Positions 19,264-28,215 of a stretch of 64,000 bases of DNA are shown in pieces; the first letter of the stretch is position 1; every line of letters begins with the position of its first letter. The stretch is from Bacteroidota bacterium. GTDB taxonomy: Bacteria > Bacteroidota > Rhodothermia > Rhodothermales > Rubricoccaceae. The stretch is from contig JBCBNX010000001.1 of NCBI GenBank assembly GCA_039821555.1, positions 360,576 to 424,575 of the forward strand, read 5' to 3'. The notes under the pieces were generated by a model, which saw nothing but the letters and a program-made list of their open reading frames with translations, did not search any database and had not been told where the DNA came from. A program made the position numbers and the translations under genes.

Positions 19264-22095
19264 GTGCCGTTTTCGATACGCTCGCTTGCACACCTGTTCC
19301 TCGTTCTCACTGTGTTTTGTTTGGGAAGAGCGCCCTACAGCTTCGCTCAGGAAGCGTGGTCGCCGCCTGGGGTGAATCCAGATGGCACGTGGGATTGCCG
19401 AGGGATATCTGGGATTGAGATTATCCTGTGTATCATCGACCAAGACCCTAGCGACACCCCTCCAGCTTTGTCAATACAAGTCTGGCGCGAACAAGGCGGC
19501 CTAGCGCACACCTCGTTGATTACGGAGGCGGACACCTCCCTCGGGAACTCAAACTGGTCGGCCGAGACTGGCGATGGTGTCGTGAACTATCCGCGCCCAG
19601 TTGCAGACTTGGGAGGAACCACGGCAGCGTCTCGGATGCTCACGTTCATCATCACCGATCAGAACGGGGTCGAGTACAGATATACGTATAGGGCGTGTGC
19701 GGCTCCTGACCGTACCAACGGCTACGAATTTTACTGTCCGAACATCACCGGTGAGCAGCAAGATCTACGGTTGATATACGACGGCACCAAACTTTGGTCG
19801 TCACCGTTTGGATTTGCCGGGGAGTTTGGTTTGCCACCACAAAACACATTTCGAGGAATCGAGGAGGTGTTCACGGGAGACGACCAGAAACGTTGGATTC
19901 TTCCCTACAACATCAGGCAAGTCCAAGCAGTCGTGGGAACTGGAAATCTTGACTGGCCAGTCTTCTGGACGCCGCAAACGGGTGCGTACGATTTGCTGAA
20001 TCCTCCCACAACAGATGACCCTGCCGACTTCGTAACACCCCGTCTACGTGACTGGACGTTCATGAATGGAGATGTAGTGATCCGACAGAATGGTTCATTT
20101 AACCCAGCTTTAACAGTCTGGGATCTACCCGGGCAGACCATGTCCTTCCAGCCGGGTAGCAAGCTTGTAGTAGACTGGAAGTTGGATGTATCCGGCATCA
20201 CACTAGCTGCTGCCAACCCAACGCAAGGGTGGGGCGGGATCGACGTACCAGTGGGTGGTGACATTGTCTTCCGCGACGACCTCCGTGTGCTTGCTAACCA
20301 GACTCTTCGCTTGCGAGGAGCAGGCGACTACGAGTTCACAAACGGTGCTCAGATCGTAGTCGAGGGTGCGTTCGATGCCGGCGGTGTGGCGTTCCAAGCG
20401 CAGAATGGCAATGGTTGGGGCGGCATTCGCTTTGAGTCGGGGAGCAGTGGTATCCTGTCCGGCGGTAGCATCACGGGCGTAAGCAATCCATGCGGGACGG
20501 GTGCGTGTCTTGACGACTATGCCGTGTCGCTCAACAACGCTAGCGTGGTTATGAACGACTTGCGTATCACGACTCCAATTGGCTCGGGCGTCGGTGGGAT
20601 TTATGCGTATGGGCAAAACACACTGCTTGACATGGAGCGCGTCGAGGTGCGCGATATGACTGGACGAGGACTAGGCCTAGTCAACCGGGCAACGGCGCGT
20701 GTGCGAAGCAGTCGGTTCGTCAACAACCTTGGTGACGGCATTTCTGTGCTCAACCGCGCTACCGCGTTCATTCGCCAAGCTGAGGAGAATTTCCCCGCGG
20801 AGATATCAGATAACGGGCTGCGCGGGATATTGGCGGCCTCGCGTGGTACAGCCATCCTGGGAGAGCAGGGCGGCTGCAGCGCGCCCTTCTGCGCTAGCGC
20901 CGCTACCGACGGCTATGCGCTCGTCGAAGCCAATGATCGCGAAGGCTTGCGCATCAACAGCAATTCGACCATCAACGCGGGAGGAGCCAACGCGCACCGT
21001 TTCAACACTATCCGCGACAACGATGCCTCTCAAGTAAGGGTCTTTGGAAGCGGGGCCGACCTCTTCATGAACGCCGACTTCTGGGGCGGCGGGGAGCCTG
21101 TTCCCAACGCGTCGAACGGCGGCGCTTTCTTCTACACGTCATACTGTCTGGACGAACCTACCTTCGGACAGGGATGTACGATTGAGGATGTGGACAGCGT
21201 CCCTACACGTCAGGGGGGGGCGTCGGCAGAAGCCTTCTACGCGCTCGCGGAGGCTGATGCACTGCGCGCACAGGGCCGCACGAACGAGGCGGCGCTCGCG
21301 TTCGCAGACCTTGCTCGCCGCTACCCTGGCACCCCCGAGGCTACGAGCAGCCTCGCGCGGCTTGGGCGGCTTACGTCCGAGCTCGACGCGCCGGCTCAGC
21401 GCCAGACATTGCGATTCCTTGACGGGGAAACGCGACAGCGCGGGGCGGTACACGAGCACGCGGCGCTGGCAGCACTCGCCGGGGCGCTCGCCGACCTCGG
21501 TCAGACCGAAGCGGCCGTGGCGGTGGCAGCAGACCTTACCGTAAGAACGGCCTCGCTCCGTGCGGCTGATTTCGGTGGTTCAGTCTTCGACACGGCCATC
21601 TTTGGGGACGAAGACCCGATGCTTGAGGCGCAAATCGTAGGGCCCGAGACCGCGTTTTATGCCTGGATGGACGCCGAGGACTTCGCCGCGGCGGAGGCGT
21701 CGTGGGCGGAGCTGGCTGCGCTAGCCCCGGATCACGAAGCGACGGCTGCGGCACGCGAGGCGTTCGCGTTTGTGGTGGGACGCGTTCCAGCAGGTGCTGC
21801 GCGCGCTGGTGGCGCAACGGCACGGGCGATGCCAGCGCAGAAAAGTGTGACGGTGTGGCCGAACCCAGCCGGTGCACGAGCGACGGTGGGCGTGGCGCTC
21901 GCCGAGGAGGCCGTCGTGCGCGTAACGGTAGTGGACGTGCTTGGGCGCGAGGTGGCGGTGGTGCACGCCGGGCGGCTCGCCGCAGGCCGCCATACGCTCG
22001 CGTTCGACACGCGCTCGCTCGCTGCGGGCGTCTACGTGGTGCGCGCTGAGCAGCCTAGCGGCGCGACGACCACGCGGCTGACGGTGGTGCGATGA
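19264..22095 (+). CDS. secreted beta-helix/TPR-like protein with T9SS sorting domain
   Basis: Starts at GTG 19264, with GAGGT about 5 nt upstream and a signal peptide (MPFSIRSLAHLFLVLTVFCL, cleavage near AQ). The 943 residues fall into four parts. Residues 30-270 are a beta-rich region of unknown type. Residues about 280-645 are a right-handed parallel beta-helix with repeating Asn/Gly-rich turns, such as DGISVLNRATAFIR. Residues 655-830 are a helical TPR-like region (ALAEADALRAQGRTNEAALA and following). The end (about 860-943) is a type A T9SS sorting domain (VWPNPAGARATV, DVLGREVAVVHAG, LAAGVYVVRAE). The first 1.9 kb is markedly less GC-rich than the 3' part (27/60 in the line at 20041 against 41/60 at 21721), suggesting a transferred front joined to a native tail. 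The next gene overlaps it by 4 bp. Function unknown, probably surface-attached. Confidence 0.8.
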   Translation: MPFSIRSLAHLFLVLTVFCLGRAPYSFAQEAWSPPGVNPDGTWDCRGISGIEIILCIIDQDPSDTPPALSIQVWREQGGLAHTSLITEADTSLGNSNWSAETGDGVVNYPRPVADLGGTTAASRMLTFIITDQNGVEYRYTYRACAAPDRTNGYEFYCPNITGEQQDLRLIYDGTKLWSSPFGFAGEFGLPPQNTFRGIEEVFTGDDQKRWILPYNIRQVQAVVGTGNLDWPVFWTPQTGAYDLLNPPTTDDPADFVTPRLRDWTFMNGDVVIRQNGSFNPALTVWDLPGQTMSFQPGSKLVVDWKLDVSGITLAAANPTQGWGGIDVPVGGDIVFRDDLRVLANQTLRLRGAGDYEFTNGAQIVVEGAFDAGGVAFQAQNGNGWGGIRFESGSSGILSGGSITGVSNPCGTGACLDDYAVSLNNASVVMNDLRITTPIGSGVGGIYAYGQNTLLDMERVEVRDMTGRGLGLVNRATARVRSSRFVNNLGDGISVLNRATAFIRQAEENFPAEISDNGLRGILAASRGTAILGEQGGCSAPFCASAATDGYALVEANDREGLRINSNSTINAGGANAHRFNTIRDNDASQVRVFGSGADLFMNADFWGGGEPVPNASNGGAFFYTSYCLDEPTFGQGCTIEDVDSVPTRQGGASAEAFYALAEADALRAQGRTNEAALAFADLARRYPGTPEATSSLARLGRLTSELDAPAQRQTLRFLDGETRQRGAVHEHAALAALAGALADLGQTEAAVAVAADLTVRTASLRAADFGGSVFDTAIFGDEDPMLEAQIVGPETAFYAWMDAEDFAAAEASWAELAALAPDHEATAAAREAFAFVVGRVPAGAARAGGATARAMPAQKSVTVWPNPAGARATVGVALAEEAVVRVTVVDVLGREVAVVHAGRLAAGRHTLAFDTRSLAAGVYVVRAEQPSGATTTRLTVVR
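21895..22047 (+). repeat. T9SS sorting-domain repeat, copy 1
   Basis: This 153-bp stretch, which codes for most of the T9SS sorting domain, matches 23232-23384 at 135 of 153 bases counted by eye. Eleven of the 18 differences fall in synonymous third positions. It points to duplication or gene conversion of the tail between the two adjacent cargo genes. Confidence 0.85.
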
Positions 22096-23441
22096 GGCGG
22101 ACGGGACCGCTCGCAATCGCCTGCGCGCTGCTGCTCCTGGTGGGCGGTTACGCGCGCGCGCAGGGTCTCCCCGTGGTCTGGGACTCGCTCGGCGCCGGAG
22201 CCGACCGCTCCAACGGCTTCACCCGGACCGATGCCATCGCGCTTCGTCAAGACAGCGACACCCTCTGGATGTCTGCAGGAGTCAACATCTTCCGCCTCGC
22301 GCCGGATCAGCCCTTCTTCGGCCCCGCCTACAACGAGACCATCAACCCGGGGCCCGATGATCAACTTTCAGTATCGCCGGACGGCGTCTTCGCCACAACG
22401 GGGATGAGCTACTCCACCGACGGCGGCGTGACGTGGCTGCGCGCCGAGGAGGACACCGACGGCGACGGCCTCGGCGACGAGCCGCTGCGGGCGGGGGTAA
22501 ACGACTTCTGCCAGACGGCGCACCCGTCGCTGGGGGGCGTGCTCTTCGCCGCCGGGGTGGGCGGGGTGCTGTGGGCGAGCACGGACGGGGGGCAGGTGTG
22601 GAGCCGGCGCACAGACTGGGGAGGGACGGGCTTCCGGGACGCGTACAGCGTGACGGAGTTGCGAGCGGGTCCGCACGCGGGACGGGTGGTGGTGGGGTTC
22701 CTGGGGCGCATCCGGTACTCGGACGACGGGGGCGTGACGTGGTCGGAGGGAAGCGGCGTACCCGGACGCATTTGGGAGCGGCTCGCCCAAGGCCCTGACG
22801 GCACGCTCTACGCGACCTCCAACGACCTGCCGAGCATCCTCGTCAGCCGCGACGGCGGTGCGAGCTGGTCGGTGCTCTACACGTTCCCCGACGACGAGTA
22901 CATCGAAGGTGAGGCGAACCCGCACGTGGCTGTGGCGGCGGACGGGACGCTGTGGGCCGCGCTTGAGCGCACGGAGGGGACGTTCGCCTACAGCGTGGAC
23001 GGAGGCCAGTCGTGGACGGAGGCGGCCGAGGGCTTCGGGCGCTACGAGGTCAACGAACTCCTCATCGACGGGCGGGGGCGGTTGGTGGCGGCAACGGACG
23101 CGGGCGTGTGGCGCACGCGCGGGTCGGTGAGCGTGAGCGAGGAGAGCGCCACGCCGCCGGGAGCACCGAGCGGAGCGGTGCTGGACGCGCCCTATCCGAA
23201 CCCGGCAGCGGGCACGATGACGATCCCGCTAGCGCTCGCCGAGGAGACCGCCATACGCGTGACGGTGATGGACGTGCTCGGACGCGAAGTGGCGGTGGTA
23301 CACGCCGGGCGGCTTGCCGCAGGACGCCACACGCTCGCGTTCGACACGCGCGCGCTCGCCGCGGGCGTCTACGTGGTGCTCGCACGAAGCGGCGACCAGG
23401 TAATCGGCTCGCAACGGCTACTGCTGGCGGCTTCGCGCTAG
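22092..23441 (+). CDS. secreted beta-propeller (BNR/sortilin-like) protein with T9SS sorting domain
   Basis: The ATG at 22092 overlaps the previous stop as ATGA, so the two are translationally coupled. The 449-residue product has a signal peptide (MRRTGPLAIACALLLLVGGY, cleaved near ARAQ). Repeated Asp-box/BNR motifs follow: YSTDGGVTWLRA, ASTDGGQVWSR, YSDDGGVTWSEG, VSRDGGASWSV and YSVDGGQSWTE, marking a beta-propeller of about residues 40-345. The C-terminus is a type A T9SS sorting domain (YPNPAAGTMTI, DVLGREVAVVHAG, LAAGVYVVLAR). Such propellers occur in sialidase-like and photosystem-assembly-like folds, but no catalytic residues can be assigned here. Being co-transcribed with a second T9SS cargo suggests a shared surface role. 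Substrate unknown. Confidence 0.82.
   Translation: MRRTGPLAIACALLLLVGGYARAQGLPVVWDSLGAGADRSNGFTRTDAIALRQDSDTLWMSAGVNIFRLAPDQPFFGPAYNETINPGPDDQLSVSPDGVFATTGMSYSTDGGVTWLRAEEDTDGDGLGDEPLRAGVNDFCQTAHPSLGGVLFAAGVGGVLWASTDGGQVWSRRTDWGGTGFRDAYSVTELRAGPHAGRVVVGFLGRIRYSDDGGVTWSEGSGVPGRIWERLAQGPDGTLYATSNDLPSILVSRDGGASWSVLYTFPDDEYIEGEANPHVAVAADGTLWAALERTEGTFAYSVDGGQSWTEAAEGFGRYEVNELLIDGRGRLVAATDAGVWRTRGSVSVSEESATPPGAPSGAVLDAPYPNPAAGTMTIPLALAEETAIRVTVMDVLGREVAVVHAGRLAAGRHTLAFDTRALAAGVYVVLARSGDQVIGSQRLLLAASR
23232..23384 (+). repeat. T9SS sorting-domain repeat, copy 2
   Basis: Second copy of the 153-bp repeat at 21895-22047, in the same frame, at the end of the beta-propeller cargo gene. Confidence 0.85.
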
Positions 23442-23443
23442 TA

Positions 23444-23502
23444 GTATCGCCGGCGGGCCACGATGGTCGCGGCCCCCGACCTACCCCCGGCCGCGGCGAT
23501 AC
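23444..23502. terminator. possible bidirectional hairpin between convergent genes
   Basis: GTATCGCC (23444-23451) pairs perfectly with GGCGATAC (23495-23502), and the flanking GC-rich bases allow further imperfect pairing. It begins 2 bp after the stop of the T9SS gene and spans the end of yfhO on the other strand. The long loop and missing U-run keep confidence modest. Confidence 0.4.
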
Positions 23503-26138
23503 CAGCCCCACGCGCCGAGGCCGAGCACGCTGCCATAGACGAAGAGCGTCGCCAGGAAGCTGATGCGGTAGCCAGTCTCATGAAGTGGTGGATCGAAGCG
23601 CATGCGGACGATGTGTTGACCCTCGGGGATCGGAACGCCGCGAAGCAGGTGGTTCACCCGCACGATGGGCGCTGGCTCGTCGCTCACGGTTGCTGTCCAG
23701 CCGGCGGGGTAATAGACTTCGCTCGCCACGAGCAGGCGCGGCGCGTCGGTGTGTACCTCCCAGACGATCTCGCGGGGCGTAAAGCGCTCCAGCGTCACCC
23801 TCGCGGTCAGCGTCGAGCCGGCTGCCGTCGAGTCGGGCAGTACGACCATCGGCGAAGGCGTGAAGCCGTCCGGCAGCATCGCCGCGTCGGCCTCGGTGAG
23901 CACGGCGGTGCCACGGGGCTCGAAGCGGTTGTCCGTGAGCCGCGCAATCGCGGCGTCGTCATCCGGCACGACCTCCGTGTCGCCGACAAGAAAGGCGCGC
24001 GGGAGGTAGTCGGGATTCTCCAGCACGAGCAAGCCCGTGGACTCGTCTTGATAGACGGGATTAAGCCCGGGCATCGGTCGTCGCGCGACCACGAAGCGAT
24101 TGCTCATCAGGTCGAGGCCATTCTCGTTGAGCGCGCCGTTGGGCTCGTAGAGAATCTCGTCGAGGTAGTCTTGGTAGAGCGCGAGCTTGGCGCCGTGGTA
24201 GCCGCCGGTGGACTCGTAGAAGAACGCCTCGCGCGCCGAATTCCTCGGGTTCAGTGCCTCAGGTAGCGTGCGAAAGTGCCCCGCTCCCCCAGCCACTTCG
24301 ACCTGCCGGAGAATGAACCGGTCGAAATCGTAGGCGCGCAGGTCGGCGGTCAACTCCCGTTTCGAGCGGAGTTGCGGGACGGCGTCGTTGAAATAGCGCT
24401 GACCGACCCCCCAAAGGTCAACGAGGACGAGGAGAAGTACGCCAAGGATGGTCCAAGGCGGGAGCGTGCGCATCCGATAGGCGATGAGAAGTGCACCGAA
24501 AAGTAGGAAGAAGACCACCGAGCGGGTCGAGTCAGCGCGAAACAGGTCGACACGTTCGGCGCGCGACTCACGGAGCACGCGGTTGGCGGCATCGGAGACG
24601 CGCGGATCGGTCGGCGCGACGTTGTTCTGCTGCGCGATGGCCTGAACGATGCGCGTGCGCTCGTTGTCTTGCTCGAAGTCGAGGAGCGCCGTACCGCCCA
24701 GCCAGATTGCGGCCAAGAAGCCTCCGGTGACCGCGAGTGTGACGTAGATCGAGCGGGTTTTGTGCTGCTCGGTGGCCGGGGTTGGCTCGCGTCGCATGAG
24801 GTAGTAGACGCCGTAGCCTGCGAGCACAGCCAGCGCCAGGGCGACCACCGACAGCCACGTCTCCGGGACGCGGAACGCGCTGAAGAGCGGAAAGACATCG
24901 AAGAGTGGCCGGTTGAGGAGGGGGAGGTATTCGCCCAGCGAGAAGAGCGTCATCAGGCCTGCGCTGATGCCCATCGCCCAGACCGTGCGCCGGCGGACGC
25001 CCCACAACGCGAGCGCCGCCAGCACAAGTACCACTGGACCGACATAGTGCGGCCCAAACGTGAAAATCTTGGGCCCCCAGTAGGTCCCATCGCCGCCGCC
25101 GAAGGTATTCGACACACTACTCCCGCCGAAGGCATTGGCTACGACCAGTGTCAGAAGCTCGCTGGCGCCTTGGCTCCACGCCATCGCGCGCTCCCAAGCG
25201 AGACCGCCTCCATCGCCTGCAACGGCACCGCGAATCGTGAAGGCCTTGTGCTCAAAGGTTAGCAGGAACGGCTGCGCTACCATCAGCAATGCCAGCACTG
25301 AGCCAACGGCGAGCGCGGCCGTAGCGAGGCCGAACGTCTTTGTTCGCCCCTCGCGGACCGCGCCGATGCCCTCGGTGACCCACCAGATGCCCAGCATCCA
25401 GGCCACATAGTAGGTGATCTGGACATGCTTTGCTCGTAGGTTGATGGCCAATGCAATGGCGAAAATGAGAGCGCCCACCGCCCAGCGTTGCCAGCCTCTC
25501 TTGTCGCTCGGGTTGAGCGCGAATGCGAACGCCAGCAAGAGCCACGGAGCGTACGCCAGGGCGATAAACTTGGTGTTGTGCCCGGTGACGATGATGATTG
25601 GGAGGTAGGTCGTCAGGGCAAACGCAACGGCAGCCACAAGGCCCGCAAGCCGGGTACGCGTCAGGAAGACGAGCAGCGCGTACATCCCAGCCATGAGTAC
25701 GAAGAGGTACTGCACGGGCCACATGCCGCCCATGCGTAGGAGCCGGGGGAGGTCGTCTAACTGCGGGGCTTCCTGTTTGTAGTGGATCAGGTAACCGGGC
25801 ATGCCTCCAAACAGGTTGGGTGCCCAAAGCGCATCGTCTCCGGTCGCTTCCTCGTAGTCCAGCATTGCCTCCGCCATGCCGCGATACTGCTCCACGTCCG
25901 TTGGGATCGGCGCCTGTCCGCCGAAGGTGGTCGGCCAGGTGAACACCACCGCAATGAGCAAAAGTAGGCCTAGGCAGAGGAGGTCGCGGACCCAGACCGG
26001 CCGGTCGGCCCACATCGCCAGCCTCGCGGTCCCTGTTGCGGACCTGACTTTTGGGTGACGGACGGTTTGCGGGGTAGCCGCCGCGCGCGAGGGAGTTGCA
26101 GCGCGTTTCTTGCGGGAGCGGGAGCGTTTCGAAGCCAC
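23481..26138 (-). CDS. YfhO-family multi-spanning membrane protein
   Basis: An 885-residue YfhO-type protein. A basic N-terminus (KRSRSRKKRAATPSR) is followed by a first membrane helix near 52-70. The conserved GT-C-like loop DVEQYRGMAEAMLDYEEAT and APNLFGGMPGYLIHY come next, then about a dozen helices to about residue 600. A periplasmic C-terminal region (about 610-860) precedes a final helix (FLATLFVYGSVLGLGAWGWY). Relatives are glycosyltransferase-C-like proteins linked to lipid-carried sugar transfer or teichoic acid glycosylation. Here the position after the FkbM gene suggests work on a surface glycan or lipid. The exact donor and acceptor are unknown. It is the last gene of the plsC-gatC-fkbM-yfhO run. 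Confidence 0.88.
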   Translation of the reverse strand: MASKRSRSRKKRAATPSRAAATPQTVRHPKVRSATGTARLAMWADRPVWVRDLLCLGLLLLIAVVFTWPTTFGGQAPIPTDVEQYRGMAEAMLDYEEATGDDALWAPNLFGGMPGYLIHYKQEAPQLDDLPRLLRMGGMWPVQYLFVLMAGMYALLVFLTRTRLAGLVAAVAFALTTYLPIIIVTGHNTKFIALAYAPWLLLAFAFALNPSDKRGWQRWAVGALIFAIALAINLRAKHVQITYYVAWMLGIWWVTEGIGAVREGRTKTFGLATAALAVGSVLALLMVAQPFLLTFEHKAFTIRGAVAGDGGGLAWERAMAWSQGASELLTLVVANAFGGSSVSNTFGGGDGTYWGPKIFTFGPHYVGPVVLVLAALALWGVRRRTVWAMGISAGLMTLFSLGEYLPLLNRPLFDVFPLFSAFRVPETWLSVVALALAVLAGYGVYYLMRREPTPATEQHKTRSIYVTLAVTGGFLAAIWLGGTALLDFEQDNERTRIVQAIAQQNNVAPTDPRVSDAANRVLRESRAERVDLFRADSTRSVVFFLLFGALLIAYRMRTLPPWTILGVLLLVLVDLWGVGQRYFNDAVPQLRSKRELTADLRAYDFDRFILRQVEVAGGAGHFRTLPEALNPRNSAREAFFYESTGGYHGAKLALYQDYLDEILYEPNGALNENGLDLMSNRFVVARRPMPGLNPVYQDESTGLLVLENPDYLPRAFLVGDTEVVPDDDAAIARLTDNRFEPRGTAVLTEADAAMLPDGFTPSPMVVLPDSTAAGSTLTARVTLERFTPREIVWEVHTDAPRLLVASEVYYPAGWTATVSDEPAPIVRVNHLLRGVPIPEGQHIVRMRFDPPLHETGYRISFLATLFVYGSVLGLGAWGWYRRGRG

Positions 26139-26224
26139 GAGCTAGGGAGCGAGGCGAGAGGGCTGGCGAGGAAGTCCAACGATCCAGGCCCCTCAGCTTC
26201 GTGTGGCCCATCGTGGACCGCGAC

Positions 26225-27001
26225 CTAGGACCTGCGACCGCTCGGCCAAAAGTACACCTCCGCGTCCTCCGGAATCCCACGCCGCGCCGCTTCGTCGAGC
26301 GGGACGAGGCCGTTTTCGTGGAGCGTACACGCAGCATAGCCCAGAGGCTCACAGAGTGCGCGCAACACCGTCATGCTCTCAGAGCTGCCTGCCTCGATTT
26401 CGAGCACCGGCCGATGCCGCTCCAGGAGTGGAGCAAAGAGCGGCATCACCTCCGTCTCGAAGCCCTCAATGTCTACCTTGAGAAAGTCGAGGCGGTCCAG
26501 GTGCGCGAAGAGCAAGTCCGGCCTGCGCATCGGTGCATCGTAGACCAACGCGGAGGCACTGCGTGCGCTTTCAGGTACGACCCGAGTCATGCCGTGCCGA
26601 GCCACACCACCCACCTCTGCTGTCGCCAGTTGCACGGTTGCTCCGTCCTCCGCACCGAGCGCAACCGGAAGCACCGTGACGCGCTCTGCGATGCCAAAGC
26701 GTCGGATGTTGGCCCGCAACACGTCTACGAAGATGGTGACGGGCTCGACCGCGTAGACCTGTCCGCGCTTGCCGACGAGCCTAGAGAGCGGCACGGTGAA
26801 GTAGCCAAGATTTGCCCCCACGTCGATGCAAACGTCGCCGGGGCGAATGAACTGGCGGAGGAATCGCACGCGGTGATGGATGGGCGCGTGGAGTCCAACC
26901 CGATCGGGTGCTAGGAAGCCTGCCGAAAGGATGCGCAGCGTCGTCTCAAACGGCAGGAGGCGCTGAAGCACACGCCGAAGTAGGGGTAAGGGGCGAGTCA
27001 C
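26225..27001 (-). CDS. FkbM-family methyltransferase
   Basis: A 258-residue SAM-dependent methyltransferase. Motif I is DVGANLGYFT (60-69), and the acidic end of strand 2 is AVEP (84-87). The FkbM hallmark LKVDIEGFE (near 175-183) is followed by the PVLEIEAG strand. FkbM enzymes O-methylate sugars or small metabolites, and in glycan clusters they cap or decorate surface polysaccharides. There is no signal peptide, so it is cytoplasmic, perhaps peripheral to the membrane. It lies 24 bp after gatC and 86 bp before yfhO on the same strand. Methylation of a surface glycan handled by YfhO is an inference from context. Confidence 0.9.
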   Translation of the reverse strand: MTRPLPLLRRVLQRLLPFETTLRILSAGFLAPDRVGLHAPIHHRVRFLRQFIRPGDVCIDVGANLGYFTVPLSRLVGKRGQVYAVEPVTIFVDVLRANIRRFGIAERVTVLPVALGAEDGATVQLATAEVGGVARHGMTRVVPESARSASALVYDAPMRRPDLLFAHLDRLDFLKVDIEGFETEVMPLFAPLLERHRPVLEIEAGSSESMTVLRALCEPLGYAACTLHENGLVPLDEAARRGIPEDAEVYFWPSGRRS

Positions 27002-27025
27002 TGGTGGAGGCGGGTGCGAGCCGGG

Positions 27026-27328
27026 CTAGTCGATCACTTTGGGGACACGAACGAACGTGCCGTCCGAGTCGGGCGCGTTGCGCATCGCATCTGCGAGGCC
27101 TGCTCGCGGTGAAACGACGTCTGGTCGCAAGCGCGCGGCCAACGCATCGTCGCTCTCTGCGAGCCCGTGCGACATCGGTGGGACCCCATCCGTATCGATA
27201 GACTGCAGGTGTTCGACGTAGGCCAAGATCTGCGTGAGGTCGTCAGCCATCCGGTGTTCATCCTCGTCGGTGAGAGCGATCCGGGCGAGGCGGGCGAGAC
27301 GGTGCACTTCCGCTCGGTTGAGTGCCAT
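27026..27328 (-). CDS. gatC: Asp/Glu-tRNA amidotransferase subunit C
   Basis: A 100-residue GatC. It shows the family pattern: N-terminal VHRLARLARIALTDEDEHR, the ILAYVEHLQSIDTDGVPPM segment, then LRPDVV and a C-terminal FVRVPKVID tail that threads between GatA and GatB. GatCAB converts misacylated Glu-tRNA-Gln and Asp-tRNA-Asn to the amide forms. gatA and gatB are not in this window, so the subunit is uncoupled from its partners. It is sandwiched between the acyltransferase (14 bp) and the FkbM gene (24 bp). The length is normal. Confidence 0.95.
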   Translation of the reverse strand: MALNRAEVHRLARLARIALTDEDEHRMADDLTQILAYVEHLQSIDTDGVPPMSHGLAESDDALAARLRPDVVSPRAGLADAMRNAPDSDGTFVRVPKVID

Positions 27329-27342
27329 AGTAGACGGTGCGG

Positions 27343-28215
27343 TTAGAACGTGTCTTGTGGGTGTTGGCTGGCTGCCCAGTGGTCGTGTTCGGCTGCGAGC
27401 TCCCCACGTATGATGGTCGCGACGGTTTCCATGAGCATGGGAATGTGGCGACGAGTCAGACCTTGAGTCTGGATAGGGCTCCCCACGACGACTTGGGCAA
27501 TACCCGGATGGGAGGCAAATGCGCGTTCGTCAGCCAAACGGTAGGTGTTTCTCAAGGTGACCGGGACAATCGGTGCCTGCGTCGTGATTGCTAAGCGAAA
27601 GGCACCGGAGTGGAGCGGTCCCACCACTGGAGCAAACGAGCGCGTCCCTTCGGCAAAAAATAGGATCGACCTCCCATTCCGTAATAGTTCTGCGGCGCGC
27701 CCCAAGTCGGCTAGGCTGCGACGCGGATTCGATCGGTCAACGAATACACTACCAGTGCGCTGGGCAAAGAAACCGAGAACAGGGAGTGCCCGCACGGTAC
27801 TCTTTGCCACGAAGGCAAACGGAAGGGGCAGGGTACGCATCATGACCGGGATGTCGATGGCTACCTGGTGGTTCGCCACGAACACAACGGGCTGAGCGGG
27901 ATCAAGCTCAGCACGTTCATCTACATGGACACGTATCCCGCCGCAGGCAGCGGTGCCACCGCCCCATCGGCGGTACCATCGTAGGATGGTGCGCCTACCC
28001 GGTCGTACGAGGGAGTCTATGCCCATACCAAGGCCAAAAGGCACCATGAGCAAGAAGGCAGACCCAAGCATCGCGGTGAAGCGCAGGCGGGCGCGAAGGC
28101 TCGTAGGTAGGCACGTCGGAGCACGGGTGGCGGCGTCTGTCTCGCTTGCGAAGAGGGGGGCGATCCGTCGCGGGGAGCCATCCCAGGGTGAGGCCGACGA
28201 GGAATGAGAAGGCAT
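27343..28215 (-). CDS. 1-acyl-sn-glycerol-3-phosphate acyltransferase (PlsC-like)
   Basis: A 290-residue PlsC-type acyltransferase. The catalytic motif NHQVAID gives His116-x4-Asp121. Motif III is FFAEGTRS (187-193), with the RTGSVFVDR block between them and an IVPVTL motif IV. One membrane segment lies near 46-66 (FTAMLGSAFLLMVPFGLGMG). The first 45 residues are poorly ordered and may include a wrongly early start; no better ATG has supporting signals before residue 49. It transfers an acyl chain to lysophosphatidate at the inner membrane, or acylates another lipid. It heads a run with gatC, fkbM and yfhO. The upstream region is AT-rich and likely carries the promoter. Confidence 0.9.
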   Translation of the reverse strand: MPSHSSSASPWDGSPRRIAPLFASETDAATRAPTCLPTSLRARLRFTAMLGSAFLLMVPFGLGMGIDSLVRPGRRTILRWYRRWGGGTAACGGIRVHVDERAELDPAQPVVFVANHQVAIDIPVMMRTLPLPFAFVAKSTVRALPVLGFFAQRTGSVFVDRSNPRRSLADLGRAAELLRNGRSILFFAEGTRSFAPVVGPLHSGAFRLAITTQAPIVPVTLRNTYRLADERAFASHPGIAQVVVGSPIQTQGLTRRHIPMLMETVATIIRGELAAEHDHWAASQHPQDTF

